The notes: generated by a model from the letters alone, not told the origin. Shown: positions 1 through 10,063, counted from the stretch's first letter. The stretch: 64,000 nucleotides of DNA from Ideonella sp. MAG2 (GCA_004359425.1 PTEU01000002.1:1677410-1741409); one strand, 5' to 3'. Numbers and translations: made by a program.

Positions 1-54
1 CAGCCCAGTGCCGCCGATGAATCGGTCAGCGAAGACGCATTCGCGCCCTTCTGA
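1..54 (+). CDS. 3' end of a methyl-accepting chemotaxis protein (partial)
   Basis: Only the last 17 codons are in the window, ending in EDAFAPF before TGA. The next gene downstream, a full MCP, ends almost identically (EAAFAPF). That resemblance and the adjacency suggest the cut-off gene is a tandem MCP paralogue. The conserved tail may be a docking peptide for adaptation enzymes, although it is not the classical NWETF pentapeptide. The identification rests on this short tail alone. Confidence 0.5.
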   Translation, partial: QPSAADESVSEDAFAPF

Positions 55-89
55 TCTTCTTGTAGAGAATCGTTAAGGCACGGAACATC

Positions 90-2303
90 ATGCGTACCAA
101 TTTGCCGGTCACCCAAAGAGAGTATTTGTTGCGCGAAGGCTCGGCGATCGTTTCTCGCACCGACCTGAAAGGCCGCATCACCTACGTCAACCCCGACTTC
201 ATAGAGGCCTCTGGCTTTATGGAGTCCGAGTTGATTGGGCAGCCGCACAACTTGGTTCGCCACCCTGACATGCCCGAAGGCGCTTTTGAGGACATGTGGC
301 GCACACTGAAGGCTGGCCGACCCTGGACGGGCATGGTGAAAAACCGCCGCAAGGACGGGGACCACTACTGGGTCGTGGCCAACGCGACCCCCGTCACGGA
401 AGGCGACCAGGTTGTCGGCTATATGTCTGTACGGACGGTACCCACCCGAGCCGAGGTGGAGGCGGCAGAAGCGCTCTACAAGCGCATCAGAGAAGGTCAA
501 GCTGGGCATTTGGTCATCCAAGAAGGTGCCGCCGTAGACACTGGGCCTCGCGCCAAGCTGGCCGCCATTCCCAGAGCCATCAGCCATCAAGGCCTGGGAA
601 GCAAATTTGCCTTGCTGGGCGCGGGCACTGTAGCAACCGCCGCACTCAGTGCCGCTGCCGGATGGGGCCATTCGGCCGCCTGGGCGGCAGCAGCGGTGGC
701 CTGTGGCCTGCTCACGCTGGGTTGTGGCGCGGCCATGGCGCGCCGGGTGATGAGAACCGCGCGTGAAGCCACCCAGCACTTTGAAAACTTTGCCCAAGCG
801 CGCTTCACAGGCGTGGTCACTACCGACGGCAAAGACCAACTGGCCGACATGATGCTGGCGCTGAAGCGCGTGCAGATACGCCTGGGCTTCGAGTTCTCCG
901 ACATCAAGCGACTCGCCGCCGAGTCCAACCGCGTTCGCCAGGCGCTGGACACCTGCACCACCAATGTGATGATTGCGGACGCCGATTCCAGCATCATCTA
1001 CATGAATCAGTCCGTCACCGACATGCTCAGCCGCAACGAGGCCGAGCTGCGCAAGGTGCTGCCAGGCTTCGAGGTCAAGCGCATTCTGGGTTCGAGCTTT
1101 GACAACTTCCACCGCAACCCGGCGCATCAACGCAATTTGCTGGGCAATTTGACGGGTGTGCACAAGGTGGAGATCAAGGTCTCCCACCTGACCTTCCAAC
1201 TCATCGCCACGCCCATCATCGACCCCAAGGGCCAGCGCCTGGGGACGGTGGTGGAGTGGAAGGATCGCACCGCAGAGCTGGCAGCCGAGCAAGAGCTGTC
1301 GAGCATTGCCGAAGGGGCGGCCCAGGGCGACTTCTCGCAGCGCCTGGCCACCGAGGGCAAGGAGCCCTTTTTTGCGACGCTGGGTCGCGTGTTCAATGAG
1401 TTGGTAGAGACCGTCAGTCGAACCATTGTCGAAGTCCGTGCAGCCGCCAATCAGTTGAGCGCCGCATCGGGCCAAGTGTCCGCGACCTCGCAGTCTTTGT
1501 CGCAGTCGGCCTCAGAGCAGGCCGCCAGCGTGGAGCAAACCACCGCCTCGCTGCAAGAAATGGCGTCCTCCGTCAATCAAAACGCCGAGAACGCGGGCCT
1601 GACCGACCGCATGGCGGGCCAAGCCGCCCGTGAAGCGGCCGAAGGTGGCCGAGCCGTGGGCAGCACGGTGGACGCCATGAAGTCGATCGCGACCAAGATC
1701 AGCATCATTGACGACATTGCTTATCAAACCAATCTTTTGGCTTTGAACGCCGCCATCGAGGCGGCTCGCGCGGGTGAGCATGGCAAAGGCTTCGCCGTGG
1801 TGGCCGCCGAGGTGCGCAAACTGGCCGAACGCAGCCAGGTGGCCGCCCAGGAGATTGGCCAACTGGCCGGGTCTTCGGTGTCGCTGGCCGAGAAGGCTGG
1901 CACCTTGCTGAGCGGCATGCTGCCGTCCATCAACAAGACCTCTGAGTTGGTGCAAGAGATTGCCGCCGCCTCGTCCCAGCAATCAGGGGGCGTGGCGCAG
2001 ATCACCTCGGCCATGAATCACCTCAACACGGCCACGCAGCAGAATGCATCAGCCTCTGAAGAGCTTTCAGCCACGGCCGAGGAATTGGCTGCTCAGGCCA
2101 CGCAGTTGCAAGAGCTGATGGCCTTCTTCCGCTTGGCGGAGGATGACGATGGGCTCTCAGCGCCCAGCCGCCCTCGCCCCAGCGCCAAGCGCAGCAGCAG
2201 GCCCTCGGTGGCCCCGCGCAGCCCCAGCCCAGCCACCGCCAATCAGCGTGCCCGTGAAAAGGCCCGCGAGGACGTGGATGAGGCCGCGTTTGCGCCGTTT
2301 TGA
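90..2303 (+). CDS. Methyl-accepting chemotaxis protein with two PAS domains
   Basis: This 737-residue chemoreceptor probably feeds CheA/CheW signalling. An Aer-like PAS domain spans about residues 10-125 ([19 protein letters not shown], then NLVRHPDMP and the RKDGDHYWV segment). A short Ala/Gly-rich hydrophobic hairpin lies at about 172-218, with a HAMP-like helix after it. A second PAS occupies about 280-395, and a canonical MCP signalling domain about 450-685, with the hairpin tip [24 protein letters not shown]. There is no periplasmic domain, so the signal is probably intracellular, such as redox or energy state. The tail is Pro/Ser-rich and ends EAAFAPF. It heads a cheW-remnant/cheR/cheD-remnant/cheB cluster. 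The ligand is unknown. Confidence 0.93.
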   Translation: MRTNLPVTQREYLLREGSAIVSRTDLKGRITYVNPDFIEASGFMESELIGQPHNLVRHPDMPEGAFEDMWRTLKAGRPWTGMVKNRRKDGDHYWVVANATPVTEGDQVVGYMSVRTVPTRAEVEAAEALYKRIREGQAGHLVIQEGAAVDTGPRAKLAAIPRAISHQGLGSKFALLGAGTVATAALSAAAGWGHSAAWAAAAVACGLLTLGCGAAMARRVMRTAREATQHFENFAQARFTGVVTTDGKDQLADMMLALKRVQIRLGFEFSDIKRLAAESNRVRQALDTCTTNVMIADADSSIIYMNQSVTDMLSRNEAELRKVLPGFEVKRILGSSFDNFHRNPAHQRNLLGNLTGVHKVEIKVSHLTFQLIATPIIDPKGQRLGTVVEWKDRTAELAAEQELSSIAEGAAQGDFSQRLATEGKEPFFATLGRVFNELVETVSRTIVEVRAAANQLSAASGQVSATSQSLSQSASEQAASVEQTTASLQEMASSVNQNAENAGLTDRMAGQAAREAAEGGRAVGSTVDAMKSIATKISIIDDIAYQTNLLALNAAIEAARAGEHGKGFAVVAAEVRKLAERSQVAAQEIGQLAGSSVSLAEKAGTLLSGMLPSINKTSELVQEIAAASSQQSGGVAQITSAMNHLNTATQQNASASEELSATAEELAAQATQLQELMAFFRLAEDDDGLSAPSRPRPSAKRSSRPSVAPRSPSPATANQRAREKAREDVDEAAFAPF

Positions 2304-2322
2304 GGGAGTTGACTGACCATGA

Positions 2323-2463
2323 CTGGGCACGCGCATTTCGCCGCACTACATCGCGGGCATTACCCGGGCCCACGGCACGATGGTCTTGGTGCTGGACCTG
2401 CCACGCTCGCTCGACGATGAAGAGCTGGCCCGCTTGATTGCCACCGACCCAGCCCATGCCTAA
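2323..2463 (+). pseudogene. cheW: cheW 3' remnant
   Basis: Between the MCP stop and cheR, one frame reads LGTRISPHYIAGITRAHGT, then MVLVLDLPRSLDDEELARLI, and stops at 2461-2463. This resembles the last ~45 residues of CheW-type adaptors (the segment ending in ..LVLDLxRxL). No start codon precedes it: a TGA lies in frame at 2320-2322. The first ~110 residues, including most of the SH3-like fold, are absent. The position between an mcp and cheR is where cheW often sits. I infer a deletion fusing the MCP's downstream flank to the end of cheW. Confidence 0.65.
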
Positions 2464-2490
2464 AGCCAACCAGTCAACAGGGAGCACACC

Positions 2491-3285
2491 ATGAGCCTGT
2501 CACAGGCCTCGTTTGACGCGGTGGTGGACCTCTTCCACAACATCTCTGGCATTCGGCTCACTGCGGCTAAGCGGCCCTTGGTTGAAGGCCGCCTGCAAAA
2601 GCTGGCCCAAGACAAAGGCGTGCGCAACCTCGATGCCTATGTGAACCAGTTGCTGGATGAGCAAGACCCGCTAGAGATTGTGAGAGTCGTCGACAAACTC
2701 ACGACCAATGAAACCTACTTCTTTCGCGAGCCTCAGCACTTTGAGTTCTTGGCCCAGGAGTTGGCGCAACACAACCGCGCCGAGCCTTTCCGGGTCTGGA
2801 GCGCTGCCAGCTCTTCGGGCGAAGAGGCCTACAGCATTGCGATGTTGCTGTCTGAGAAATTGGGACCGACGGGATGGGAGGTAATCGGTACCGACCTCTC
2901 CACCGCCATGGTCAGCTCGGCCCAGCGCGGGCTCTACACCATGGAGCGCGCGCGCTTTGTGCCCAAGGAGTACCTGAAGCGCTACTGCTTGCGTGGCCAA
3001 GGTGAGCACACCGGGCAGTTGTTGATCAGCAAGGCGCTAAAGGCCCATGTGCATTTCAGCAGCGCCAACTTGACCGAGCCTTTGCCCGATCTCGGTCGGT
3101 TTGATGTCATCTTCCTGCGCAACGTGTTGATCTATTTTGATCCGCCCGGCAAGGAAGCCATTGTGAGAAGAGTCATCCAGCTTTTGAAACCTCATGGCTA
3201 TCTCTTCACCGGCCACGCCGAATCGCTCAGCCACCTCGACCACGGCCTCAAAGCCGTCCGCACTGCGGTCTACGCGAGAGGCTGA
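2491..3285 (+). CDS. cheR: Chemotaxis protein methyltransferase CheR
   Basis: CheR uses S-adenosylmethionine to methylate glutamates on MCPs during adaptation. At 264 residues the gene looks complete. It has the N-terminal helical domain (about 1-75), TTNETYFFRE at 71-80, the SAM-binding stretch RVWSAASSSGEEAYS near 101-115, FLRNVLIYFD near 208-217 and GHAESL near 241-246. The start has a GGGAG ribosome-binding site eight bases upstream (acagggagcacaccATG). It lies directly between the cheW and cheD remnants, so the adaptation module around it is damaged although cheR itself appears intact. Confidence 0.95.
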   Translation: MSLSQASFDAVVDLFHNISGIRLTAAKRPLVEGRLQKLAQDKGVRNLDAYVNQLLDEQDPLEIVRVVDKLTTNETYFFREPQHFEFLAQELAQHNRAEPFRVWSAASSSGEEAYSIAMLLSEKLGPTGWEVIGTDLSTAMVSSAQRGLYTMERARFVPKEYLKRYCLRGQGEHTGQLLISKALKAHVHFSSANLTEPLPDLGRFDVIFLRNVLIYFDPPGKEAIVRRVIQLLKPHGYLFTGHAESLSHLDHGLKAVRTAVYARG

Positions 3286-3436
3286 AAGCGGCATCCATGG
3301 CTGGGTCCCGGCCTCACCGGGGCAGAGCCTGTTCTTGATGCCGGGCCAGTGGCACTTCGGCAGCCGCGTAGCCAGCCTGCGCACCTTGTTGGGTTCTTGC
3401 GTGGCTGTGACGCTGTGGCATCCCGAGCGCCACTGA
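3278..3436 (+). pseudogene. cheD: cheD 5' remnant
   Basis: The frame overlapping the end of cheR reads GIHGWVPASPGQSLFLMPGQ followed by LRTLLGSCVAVTLWHPERH and TGA. CheD glutamine deamidases have this N-terminal layout, with the catalytic Cys inside (T)LGSCVAV. The catalytic His and Thr, which lie further on in CheD, and roughly 100-150 further residues are missing. The next sense codons after the TGA (3437 on) already encode the CheB receiver in the same frame. A start codon is not obvious; an ATG at 3194 is in frame but would overlap cheR by 92 bp. Confidence 0.7.
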
Positions 3437-3439
3437 GAT

Positions 3440-4366
3440 GTGGAGATGCCCCGCATGGACGGCATCACCTTCTTGCGCAAGCTCATGGCCGAGCGACCGA
3501 CGCCGGTGGTCATGTGCTCCACGCTGACCGAGGCCGGGTGCGAAACGACCATGCAGGCCCTGGCGGCCGGTGCGGTGAGCTTTGTCACCAAGCCCCGCAT
3601 GGGACTCAGAGAGTTTTTGGGCGAGCGCTCCAACGGTTTGGTCGACGCCGTGAAAGCGGCAGCCAAGGCCAACCTCAAAGCCCTGCCCCGCTCCGCCCCA
3701 GCCCCTGCGGGGGGCAAGCCCGCCCCACGCCCCTTGATGGCAGCGCCCACGGTGCAAGGGGCCATGGCCGAAACCACAGACCGCGTGGTGGTGATCGGGG
3801 TGTCAACCGGGGGCGTCCAGTCCACCGAGGTCGTGCTGCGTGCCCTACCGCGCAACACGCCAGGCATCATGATCGTGCAGCACATGCCTGAGAAGTTCAC
3901 GGCATCCTATGCCTCGCGGCTCAATACGCTGTGCGAGATCGATGTGGTTGAGGCCAAAGATGGTGACCGCGTCATCCCCGGCAAAGCCTTGATCGCACCG
4001 GGTGGCAAGCACATGCGGCTGCGGCGCAGTGGTGCGCAATATGTGGCAGAGGTGGTGGACGGCCCGCTCATCAACCATCACCGCCCGTCGGTCGATGTGT
4101 TGTTCCGCTCCGTTGCCGCCCAGGCGGGGCGCAATGCGATTGGGGTGATCATGACCGGCATGGGCGACGATGGTGCCAGAGGCCTCAAAGAGATGCATGA
4201 AGCCGGTGCCATCACCGCAGCCCAGGACGAGGCGAGTTGCGTCGTCTTCGGCATGCCCAAAGAAGCCATTCGTCTAGGCGGTGTGGATCAGGTCCTGCCG
4301 CTGGACCGCATCGCCGACTGGATCTTGAACACGGCCTCTCAGCGCACTAGCACCAAAAAGGCCTGA
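3440..4366 (+). CDS. cheB: Chemotaxis methylesterase CheB, receiver domain truncated at the N-terminus
   Basis: CheB removes methyl groups from, and deamidates, MCPs. Translation can only begin at GTG 3440, giving 308 residues that start at EMPRMDG. This lies just after the conserved phospho-acceptor Asp; its GAT codon is at 3437-3439, directly behind TGA 3434-3436. The first ~55 residues of the receiver, with the acidic pocket and phosphorylation site, are therefore lost. The receiver Lys is kept in VTKP (residue 51). The methylesterase domain (about 114-305) is intact, with Ser122 (GVSTGG), His148 (QHMPEKF) and Asp244 (GMGDDGA). If expressed, the enzyme might be constitutively de-repressed, or simply non-functional. 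I see no good ribosome-binding site for the GTG. Confidence 0.85.
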   Translation: MEMPRMDGITFLRKLMAERPTPVVMCSTLTEAGCETTMQALAAGAVSFVTKPRMGLREFLGERSNGLVDAVKAAAKANLKALPRSAPAPAGGKPAPRPLMAAPTVQGAMAETTDRVVVIGVSTGGVQSTEVVLRALPRNTPGIMIVQHMPEKFTASYASRLNTLCEIDVVEAKDGDRVIPGKALIAPGGKHMRLRRSGAQYVAEVVDGPLINHHRPSVDVLFRSVAAQAGRNAIGVIMTGMGDDGARGLKEMHEAGAITAAQDEASCVVFGMPKEAIRLGGVDQVLPLDRIADWILNTASQRTSTKKA

Positions 4367-4376
4367 GTCGCGCCGC

Positions 4377-5477
4377 TCAGCCCAAGCCTGCGGGGATGGC
4401 TGGGGTGAAGACCTCAACATCCCCGCATTGTGCGCGGTGCTGAAGAGCATGGTCGACCAACACCAAGGCCAGCATGGCCTCCACAATGGGCGTGGCGCGA
4501 ATCCCCACGCAGGGGTCGTGACGCCCAAAGGTTTCGACCGTTGCAGCTTGGCCTTGCAGGTCGATGGAGCGCCTGGGCACACGAATAGAGCTGGTGGGTT
4601 TGATGGCCACACTCACCCGCAAGTCCTGCCCGGTGGAAATGCCCCCCAAGACACCACCCGAGTGGTTGGACATAAAGCCTTCTAGGGTCAGCTCGTCGCC
4701 GTGCTCGCTGCCGCGCTGTTGCACCGCCCGAAAACCCGCACCGACCTCCACGCCCTTGACAGCGTTGATGCCCATCATGGCGTAGGCAATGTCGGCGTCC
4801 AGCTTGTCAAACAAGGGTGCCCCCCAACCCACCGGCAGGCCCGAGGCCTCCACATACAGGCGTGCCCCCACCGAGTCGCCCGCCCGGCGCAGTTCGTCCA
4901 TCGCGGCTTCCAGTGCGTCAATACCTTGGGCGGTGGCGGCGAAGAATGGGTTGTTGCCCACCTCGCTCCAATCGTCCATGGGAATCTCCAACGAACCCAG
5001 CGCCGTCATGCAGCCACGGATGGCAATGCCGTGCCGCTCGCGCAGCCACTTGCGGGCCACCGCACCGGCCGCCACCATGGGGGCCGTCAAGCGGGCGGAG
5101 CTGCGGCCTCCACCACGAGGGTCTCGAATGCCGTACTTGTGCCAGTAGGTGTAGTCGGCATGGCCCGGTCGGAAGGTCTGGACGATATTGCCGTAGTCTT
5201 TGCTGCGCTGGTCGGTATTGCGAATCAGCAAGCAAATGGGCGTCCCCGTAGTGCGGCCTTCGTAGACACCCGACAAGATCTCGACACTGTCGGGCTCGTT
5301 GCGTTGGGTGACGTGGCGGGAGGTACCGGGCCTGCGGCGGTCCAGCTCGGGCTGGATGTCGGCCGCAGAAAGCTCCAGATTGGGTGGGCACCCATCAATC
5401 ACGCAGCCAATGGCTGGGCCATGACTCTCCCCAAAGTTGGTGACGCGAAATAACTCGCCAAAGGTGCTGCCAGACAT
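4377..5477 (-). CDS. aroC: Chorismate synthase
   Basis: This is the last step of the shikimate pathway: it converts 5-enolpyruvylshikimate-3-phosphate to chorismate with reduced FMN. The 366-residue protein starts [20 protein letters not shown], the family's characteristic N-terminus, so I chose the ATG at 5477 over an in-frame one at 5510. Other signature blocks are [25 protein letters not shown] and [11 protein letters not shown]. It is complete and converges on cheB with a 10-bp gap. Its start lies only 32 bp from the divergent PAS-GGDEF-EAL gene, leaving almost no room for two promoters. Confidence 0.97.
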   Translation of the reverse strand: MSGSTFGELFRVTNFGESHGPAIGCVIDGCPPNLELSAADIQPELDRRRPGTSRHVTQRNEPDSVEILSGVYEGRTTGTPICLLIRNTDQRSKDYGNIVQTFRPGHADYTYWHKYGIRDPRGGGRSSARLTAPMVAAGAVARKWLRERHGIAIRGCMTALGSLEIPMDDWSEVGNNPFFAATAQGIDALEAAMDELRRAGDSVGARLYVEASGLPVGWGAPLFDKLDADIAYAMMGINAVKGVEVGAGFRAVQQRGSEHGDELTLEGFMSNHSGGVLGGISTGQDLRVSVAIKPTSSIRVPRRSIDLQGQAATVETFGRHDPCVGIRATPIVEAMLALVLVDHALQHRAQCGDVEVFTPAIPAGLG

Positions 5478-5509
5478 GATGGGAGAGGCTTGGACGGGGC
5501 TGTCCAACA

Positions 5510-7402
5510 ATGCAGGCCCTGCAGGCGGCCGTTACGCGAGCGCTGGCCGGCCATGCCACTCGCATGGAGTTGCGCTTGAACCCGCCTGCTGACGACGCAC
5601 GCCATGTCGAGATGTATATCCGAGCGGTGCAAAGCAGCGACGACGTGCAGCGCCCCTGCGTGCTGATCGAGGGGCGTGATGTGACCTTGCGCCGCCAGAC
5701 CGAGGACAAGCTCTTGTTGGCCGCGACGGTGTTCGAGCAGGCGCGTGAGGGCATCATGATCACCGATGCCCAGGGCGTGATCTTGTCCATCAACCAAGCC
5801 TTTAGCGACATCACTGGCTACAGCGCCGAGGATGTCCAGGGCCAGCATCCTGGCTTGCTGACCCAGGCTTTAGAACGCCCCCAGGTCCACCGCCGCATTC
5901 GCAGCGCACTGGAACGCAAGGGTCATTGGCAAGGTGAGCTGCGCAGCCTGCGGCGCAACGGTGAGGTGTTTACGGCCTGGGTGTCGCTCACGCGGCGGCT
6001 TGGGGCTGAAGGGCAGCCCTCGCACCTCATTGGCATCATCAACGACATCACGCGCTCCAAAGAGGCCGAGCAAAAGCTGCATCGTCAGGCGCATTACGAC
6101 ACCCTCACCGACCTCCCCAACCGGCGCTTGTTCGAACAACGGCTGGAGCGCACTTTGGCCAAGATGGGGCGAGACGCCGAGCCTGTGGCGGTGTTGTTCA
6201 TGGACTTGAACCAGTTCCGCGACATCAACGATAACTTTGGGCACCGCACCGGCGATGCAGTGCTGGTGGAAATGGCGCACCGGCTGCGCGAAGACCTGCG
6301 CGAGGCCGATGTGGTGGCGCGGCTGGGGGCCGACGAGTTTGCGGTCTGCCTGCCCGGTGCTCACGCCCAAGCGGCCCATCAAGTGGCCCTGAAATTGCAA
6401 GAGCGGCTGGCCCAGCCCTGCATGGTCGATAGCCATGAGCTGAGTTTGAGCTCCTCCATCGGTATTGCCGTCTTTCCCGACGACGGCGATGGCATGGAGC
6501 TGATCACCCGCAATGCCGAGACGGCCATGTACCGCGCCAAGCAAGAGGGCCGTGGTGCGGTGTGCTTTTTTACCGAAGGCATGCAGCCCCGCTCGGTGCG
6601 GCAATTGCAGCTCGAAGCCCACTTGCGGCGCGCCATTGATCGCCACGAGTTGCTGTTGCACTATCAGCCGCAGTTGGACACGAAGACTGGCCGAGTGATT
6701 GGCCTGGAGGCCTTGGTGCGTTGGCGGCACCCCGAGTTGGGCATGGTCTCGCCCGGAGAGTTCATTCCGCTGGCTGAGCACAGCGGCCAAATTGTGGCCA
6801 TTGGTGAGTGGGTGATGCGTACCGCAGCCAAGCAAATGAAGACTTGGATAGACCAAGGCCTGCCGCCCTTGGTGATGGCCGTCAATTTGTCGGCGGTGCA
6901 ATTCCGTGACCCTACCCTGCCCGAACGCGTGCAAACCATATTGAGCCAAACCGGCCTAGCCGCGCATTACCTGGAGCTGGAGCTGACGGAGAGCGTTGCC
7001 ACGGGTAACCCCACCGCTGCGATCGCCATGATGGATCGTCTCCACACACTGGGTGTGAGACTGTCCATCGACGACTTTGGCACCGGTTATTCGTCGCTGA
7101 GCTATCTCAAGCGCTTCCGGATTGACACACTGAAAATCGACCAATCCTTTGTGCGCGACATCCACAAAGACCCCGATGACCGGGCGATTGTGCAGGCCAT
7201 CATTCAAATGGCCCATGCACTGAACCTGACCACCATCGCCGAGGGCGTTGAAACCGATGAGCAGGCTGATTTTCTGAGAGCCAAGGGCTGCGACATGCTG
7301 CAGGGCTATCGCTTCTGCCGCCCCATTGAACCCCAGGCCGCCCTGGTGTGGCTCAAGGAGCACATGGTTCAGCCGCCTTTGGCTTCTTCAGTGGCGGCCT
7401 GA
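5510..7402 (+). CDS. PAS-GGDEF-EAL cyclic-di-GMP protein, probably N-terminally truncated
   Basis: The 630-residue protein begins inside what looks like the second half of a PAS domain (about 1-65). A complete PAS/PAC follows (about 68-190), then GGDEF (about 200-355) and EAL (about 375-620). The cyclase signature is GADEF at 273-277 instead of GGDEF, so diguanylate cyclase activity may be weak or absent. The phosphodiesterase motifs look intact: EALVRW at 400, [26 protein letters not shown] and EGVET. I infer hydrolysis of c-di-GMP. An in-frame TGA at 5477-5479 bars upstream extension, and ATG 5510 has no clear ribosome-binding site. The 3' end overlaps the convergent CBS gene by 34 bp. Confidence 0.88.
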   Translation: MQALQAAVTRALAGHATRMELRLNPPADDARHVEMYIRAVQSSDDVQRPCVLIEGRDVTLRRQTEDKLLLAATVFEQAREGIMITDAQGVILSINQAFSDITGYSAEDVQGQHPGLLTQALERPQVHRRIRSALERKGHWQGELRSLRRNGEVFTAWVSLTRRLGAEGQPSHLIGIINDITRSKEAEQKLHRQAHYDTLTDLPNRRLFEQRLERTLAKMGRDAEPVAVLFMDLNQFRDINDNFGHRTGDAVLVEMAHRLREDLREADVVARLGADEFAVCLPGAHAQAAHQVALKLQERLAQPCMVDSHELSLSSSIGIAVFPDDGDGMELITRNAETAMYRAKQEGRGAVCFFTEGMQPRSVRQLQLEAHLRRAIDRHELLLHYQPQLDTKTGRVIGLEALVRWRHPELGMVSPGEFIPLAEHSGQIVAIGEWVMRTAAKQMKTWIDQGLPPLVMAVNLSAVQFRDPTLPERVQTILSQTGLAAHYLELELTESVATGNPTAAIAMMDRLHTLGVRLSIDDFGTGYSSLSYLKRFRIDTLKIDQSFVRDIHKDPDDRAIVQAIIQMAHALNLTTIAEGVETDEQADFLRAKGCDMLQGYRFCRPIEPQAALVWLKEHMVQPPLASSVAA

Positions 7403-7842
7403 TTATCTTCGGCCGGCCAGTCCCGGATATAGGCTTTGAGCATGCGGTTCTCGAAGTCCTGCGCGTCCACCACGGTCTTGGCCACGTCGTAGAACGAAAT
7501 CACCCCCATCAGGGTCCGGCCTTCCAGCACCGGCATATAGCGAGCATGGCGGCCCAGCATCATGCGCCGCACTTCGTCAATTTCGGTCTCAGGGGTGCAG
7601 GTCAGAGGAGCTTTGTCCATCACAGAGCGGACCTGCGAGTCCCCCACCTGCCCGCCGTTGCTCACAATCGCCGTCAGCACTTCGCGAAAAGTCAGCATGC
7701 CGACCAAGTCGCCACGGTCCATCACCACCAGCGAGCCAATGTCCTTCTCCGCCATCACGGTCACGGCGGTGGACAAGGGCTCCTCGGGGGTCAAGGTGTA
7801 GAGGGTATTGCCTTTGACACGCAGGATGTCGCTGACTTTCAT
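7369..7842 (-). CDS. CBS-domain protein
   Basis: This 157-residue protein consists of two CBS domains. The first spans about residues 5-65 (LSTAVTVMAEKDIGSLVVMD, then LVGMLTFREVL) and the second about 75-135 (VRSVMDKAPLTCTP, then MPVLEGRTLMGVISFYDV). Pairs of CBS domains usually bind adenine nucleotides and act as energy sensors. The start at 7842 is preceded by AAGGAG with good spacing, so the upstream in-frame ATG is rejected. The partner is not identifiable from the sequence. It reads divergently from the methionine-pathway gene. Confidence 0.85.
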   Translation of the reverse strand: MKVSDILRVKGNTLYTLTPEEPLSTAVTVMAEKDIGSLVVMDRGDLVGMLTFREVLTAIVSNGGQVGDSQVRSVMDKAPLTCTPETEIDEVRRMMLGRHARYMPVLEGRTLMGVISFYDVAKTVVDAQDFENRMLKAYIRDWPAEDNQAATEEAKGG

Positions 7843-7934
7843 GGGGGCTCCTTCGCAGCGGATGGTTCGTGGGAATCTTACTGGTGGGCAACATAGCACA
7901 CAATCCCGACCGCTCCCCTACACAGGAAGACCCT

Positions 7935-9266
7935 ATGCCTGGATTTCAAGACCCTGGGTTTGACACCCTGGCACTCCATGCCGGTGCCTCGCCAGACCCC
8001 GCGACCGGCGCACGCGCCACGCCCATCCACCTCAGCACCTCATTTGTGTTTGAGTCCAGCGAGCATGCGGCGTCGCTGTTCAATTTGGAGCGGGCCGGTC
8101 ATGTCTACAGCCGCATCTCCAACCCCACGACAGCGGTTTTTGAGGAGCGTATGGCGGCCCTGGAGGGCGGCGTGGGCGCCATTGCAACGGCCAGCGGCCA
8201 GGCCGCACTGGCCTTGGCCGTCACCACCTTGGCTAGCGCGGGCAGCCACATCGTGGCCAGCTCAGCGCTTTACGGCGGCTCGCACAACCTGCTGCACTAC
8301 ACCTTGCGGCGCTTAGGCATTGAGACGACCTTTGTGCGCCCCGGCGACTTAGCAGCTTGGCAAGCCGCGATCCGGCCCAACACCGTGATGCTGTTCGGCG
8401 AGACCATCGGCAACCCGGGAGGGGATGTGTTGGACATCCCGGCCATCAGCGCGATTGCCCACGCCGCAGGCCTGCCTCTGCTGGTGGACGCCACCTTCAC
8501 CCCGCCCTGCTTGCTCAAGCCCTTTGAGCACGGGGCGGATCTGCTCTTTCATTCCGCCACCAAGTTTTTGAGTGGCCACGGCACCGTCATCGGCGGCGTG
8601 CTGGTGGATTCAGGCCGCTTTGATTGGGATGCGGCCCACGCGCGCCACGGCCTGTTCGCCAGCTTGTGTGAGCCCTATGAGGGCTTTCATGACATGGTGT
8701 TCACCGAGGAAAGCACGGTGGGTGCCTTCTTGCTGCGCGCCCGGCGCGAAGGCCTGCGGGACTTTGGCGCCTGCATGAGCCCGCACACCGCCTGGTTGAT
8801 CTTGCAAGGCATTGAAACCCTGCCGCTGCGCATGCAGCGCCACGTGGAGAACGCCCGCGCCGTGGTGCGCTTTTTGAGTCAGCACCCCTTGGTCGAGCGA
8901 GTCCATCACCCGGAGGTCGAGGGCCACCCCAGCCAGGCGCTGGCTGCCAAACTGCTGCCCAAAGGTGCCAGCTCAGTTTTCAGTTTTGACCTCAGAGGCA
9001 CGCGCGAGCAAGGTGTGGCCTTTGTCGAGAGCCTGAAGATCTTTTCTCACCTGGCCAATGTGGGCGATTGCCGCTCTTTGGTGATCCACCCCGCGTCGAC
9101 CACCCACTTTCGCATGGACAACGCGGCGCTGGCGCAGGCCGGCATCACCCCCGGCACCATTCGTCTCTCCATCGGTTTGGAAGACCCTGCCGATCTGTTG
9201 GACGACCTGAAGCGAGCGCTCAAAGCCGCCGAGCGCGCCGCCCCTGCCACGGGAGACCGCGCATGA
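7935..9266 (+). CDS. metY: O-acetylhomoserine/O-succinylhomoserine sulfhydrylase (PLP)
   Basis: This is a Cys/Met-metabolism PLP enzyme of the gamma family (443 residues). It probably makes homocysteine from O-acylhomoserine and sulfide. Visible signatures are SRISNPTTAVFEERMAALEGG near residue 57, the PLP-binding Lys in HSATKFLSGHGTVIGG and the C-terminal SIGLEDPADLLDDL. The start at 7935 has AGGAAG upstream. Sequence alone does not separate the acetyl from the succinyl substrate; the length and the insert-bearing C-terminal half fit MetY better than MetZ. It overlaps the downstream hydrolase by 4 bp (ATGA), so the two are probably co-translated. Confidence 0.85.
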   Translation: MPGFQDPGFDTLALHAGASPDPATGARATPIHLSTSFVFESSEHAASLFNLERAGHVYSRISNPTTAVFEERMAALEGGVGAIATASGQAALALAVTTLASAGSHIVASSALYGGSHNLLHYTLRRLGIETTFVRPGDLAAWQAAIRPNTVMLFGETIGNPGGDVLDIPAISAIAHAAGLPLLVDATFTPPCLLKPFEHGADLLFHSATKFLSGHGTVIGGVLVDSGRFDWDAAHARHGLFASLCEPYEGFHDMVFTEESTVGAFLLRARREGLRDFGACMSPHTAWLILQGIETLPLRMQRHVENARAVVRFLSQHPLVERVHHPEVEGHPSQALAAKLLPKGASSVFSFDLRGTREQGVAFVESLKIFSHLANVGDCRSLVIHPASTTHFRMDNAALAQAGITPGTIRLSIGLEDPADLLDDLKRALKAAERAAPATGDRA

Positions 9267-10063
9267 AACTCACCGTTCAAGGCCACGAAGCCTATGCCTA
9301 CACCGGCGGCAAGCCCTTCAACCCCGCCCTGCCCTGCGTGGTCTTCATCCACGGCGCCCTGCACGACCACAGTGTGTGGAATCTGCTGGCGCGTTGGTGC
9401 GCCCACCACGGCTGGGGCGTGCTGGCGGTAGACCAGCCGGGCCACGGCCGATCGGGCGGGCCACTGCTGCCGAGTGTGGAGGCCATTGCCGCGTGGTCCT
9501 TGGCGCTGCTGGATGCCGCAGGCGTGCGCCAAGCGGCCTGGGTGGGTCACAGCATGGGGTCGCTCATTGCCCTGGATGCGGCCGCCCAGGCGCCTGAGCG
9601 CGCTAGCCATTTGGTGCTGATGGGCTCGGCTTACCCCATGAAGGTCTCCGACGCGCTGCTCACCATGGCGCGTGACACGCCAGAGACCGGGATGGACTTG
9701 GTCAACGCACTGTCCATCTCCTCGCAGGCCTCCAAGCCGTCCTACCCTGGGCCGGGCTTTTGGCTTCACGGCGGTAACCGCCGCTTGATGTCCCGCGTCA
9801 TGGCTTCCCAGCCCGGCAGCCAGGTGTTCTCACACGACTTTGATCTGTGCAACCGTTACGGCGGCGGCCTGGAAGCCGCGGCGGCCGTGCGCTGCAAGAG
9901 CCATGTGATCTCCGGTCTGGCCGATCAGATGACGCCACCCAAGGCGGTGAAGGCGCTGGCGCAAGCCCTGAATGCCCGCCAGACCTTGCTGCCCTGCGGC
10001 CACGGGCTGATGCATGAATGCCCCGAGCAGACCCTGGCCGCATTGCGAGAGGCGCTGGCCTGA
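9263..10063 (+). CDS. Alpha/beta hydrolase
   Basis: A 266-residue alpha/beta-hydrolase-fold enzyme. It shows the oxyanion-hole motif VVFIHGALHDHSVW (about 26-39), the strand-loop DQPGHGRSGG, the nucleophile elbow GHSMGS (about 95-100) and a C-terminal catalytic His in CGHGLMHE. The substrate cannot be predicted. Start and stop overlap with the upstream sulfhydrylase (ATGA at 9263-9266), implying coupled translation and possibly a role linked to acyl-homoserine metabolism; that link is inference only. Confidence 0.85.
   Translation: MKLTVQGHEAYAYTGGKPFNPALPCVVFIHGALHDHSVWNLLARWCAHHGWGVLAVDQPGHGRSGGPLLPSVEAIAAWSLALLDAAGVRQAAWVGHSMGSLIALDAAAQAPERASHLVLMGSAYPMKVSDALLTMARDTPETGMDLVNALSISSQASKPSYPGPGFWLHGGNRRLMSRVMASQPGSQVFSHDFDLCNRYGGGLEAAAAVRCKSHVISGLADQMTPPKAVKALAQALNARQTLLPCGHGLMHECPEQTLAALREALA

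Noticed and set aside
3434-3436. TGA between CheD' and CheB' as a selenocysteine or programmed read-through codon
   Set aside because: No SECIS-like stem was evident and the flanking protein sequences are truncated halves, so a deletion junction is the simpler explanation.
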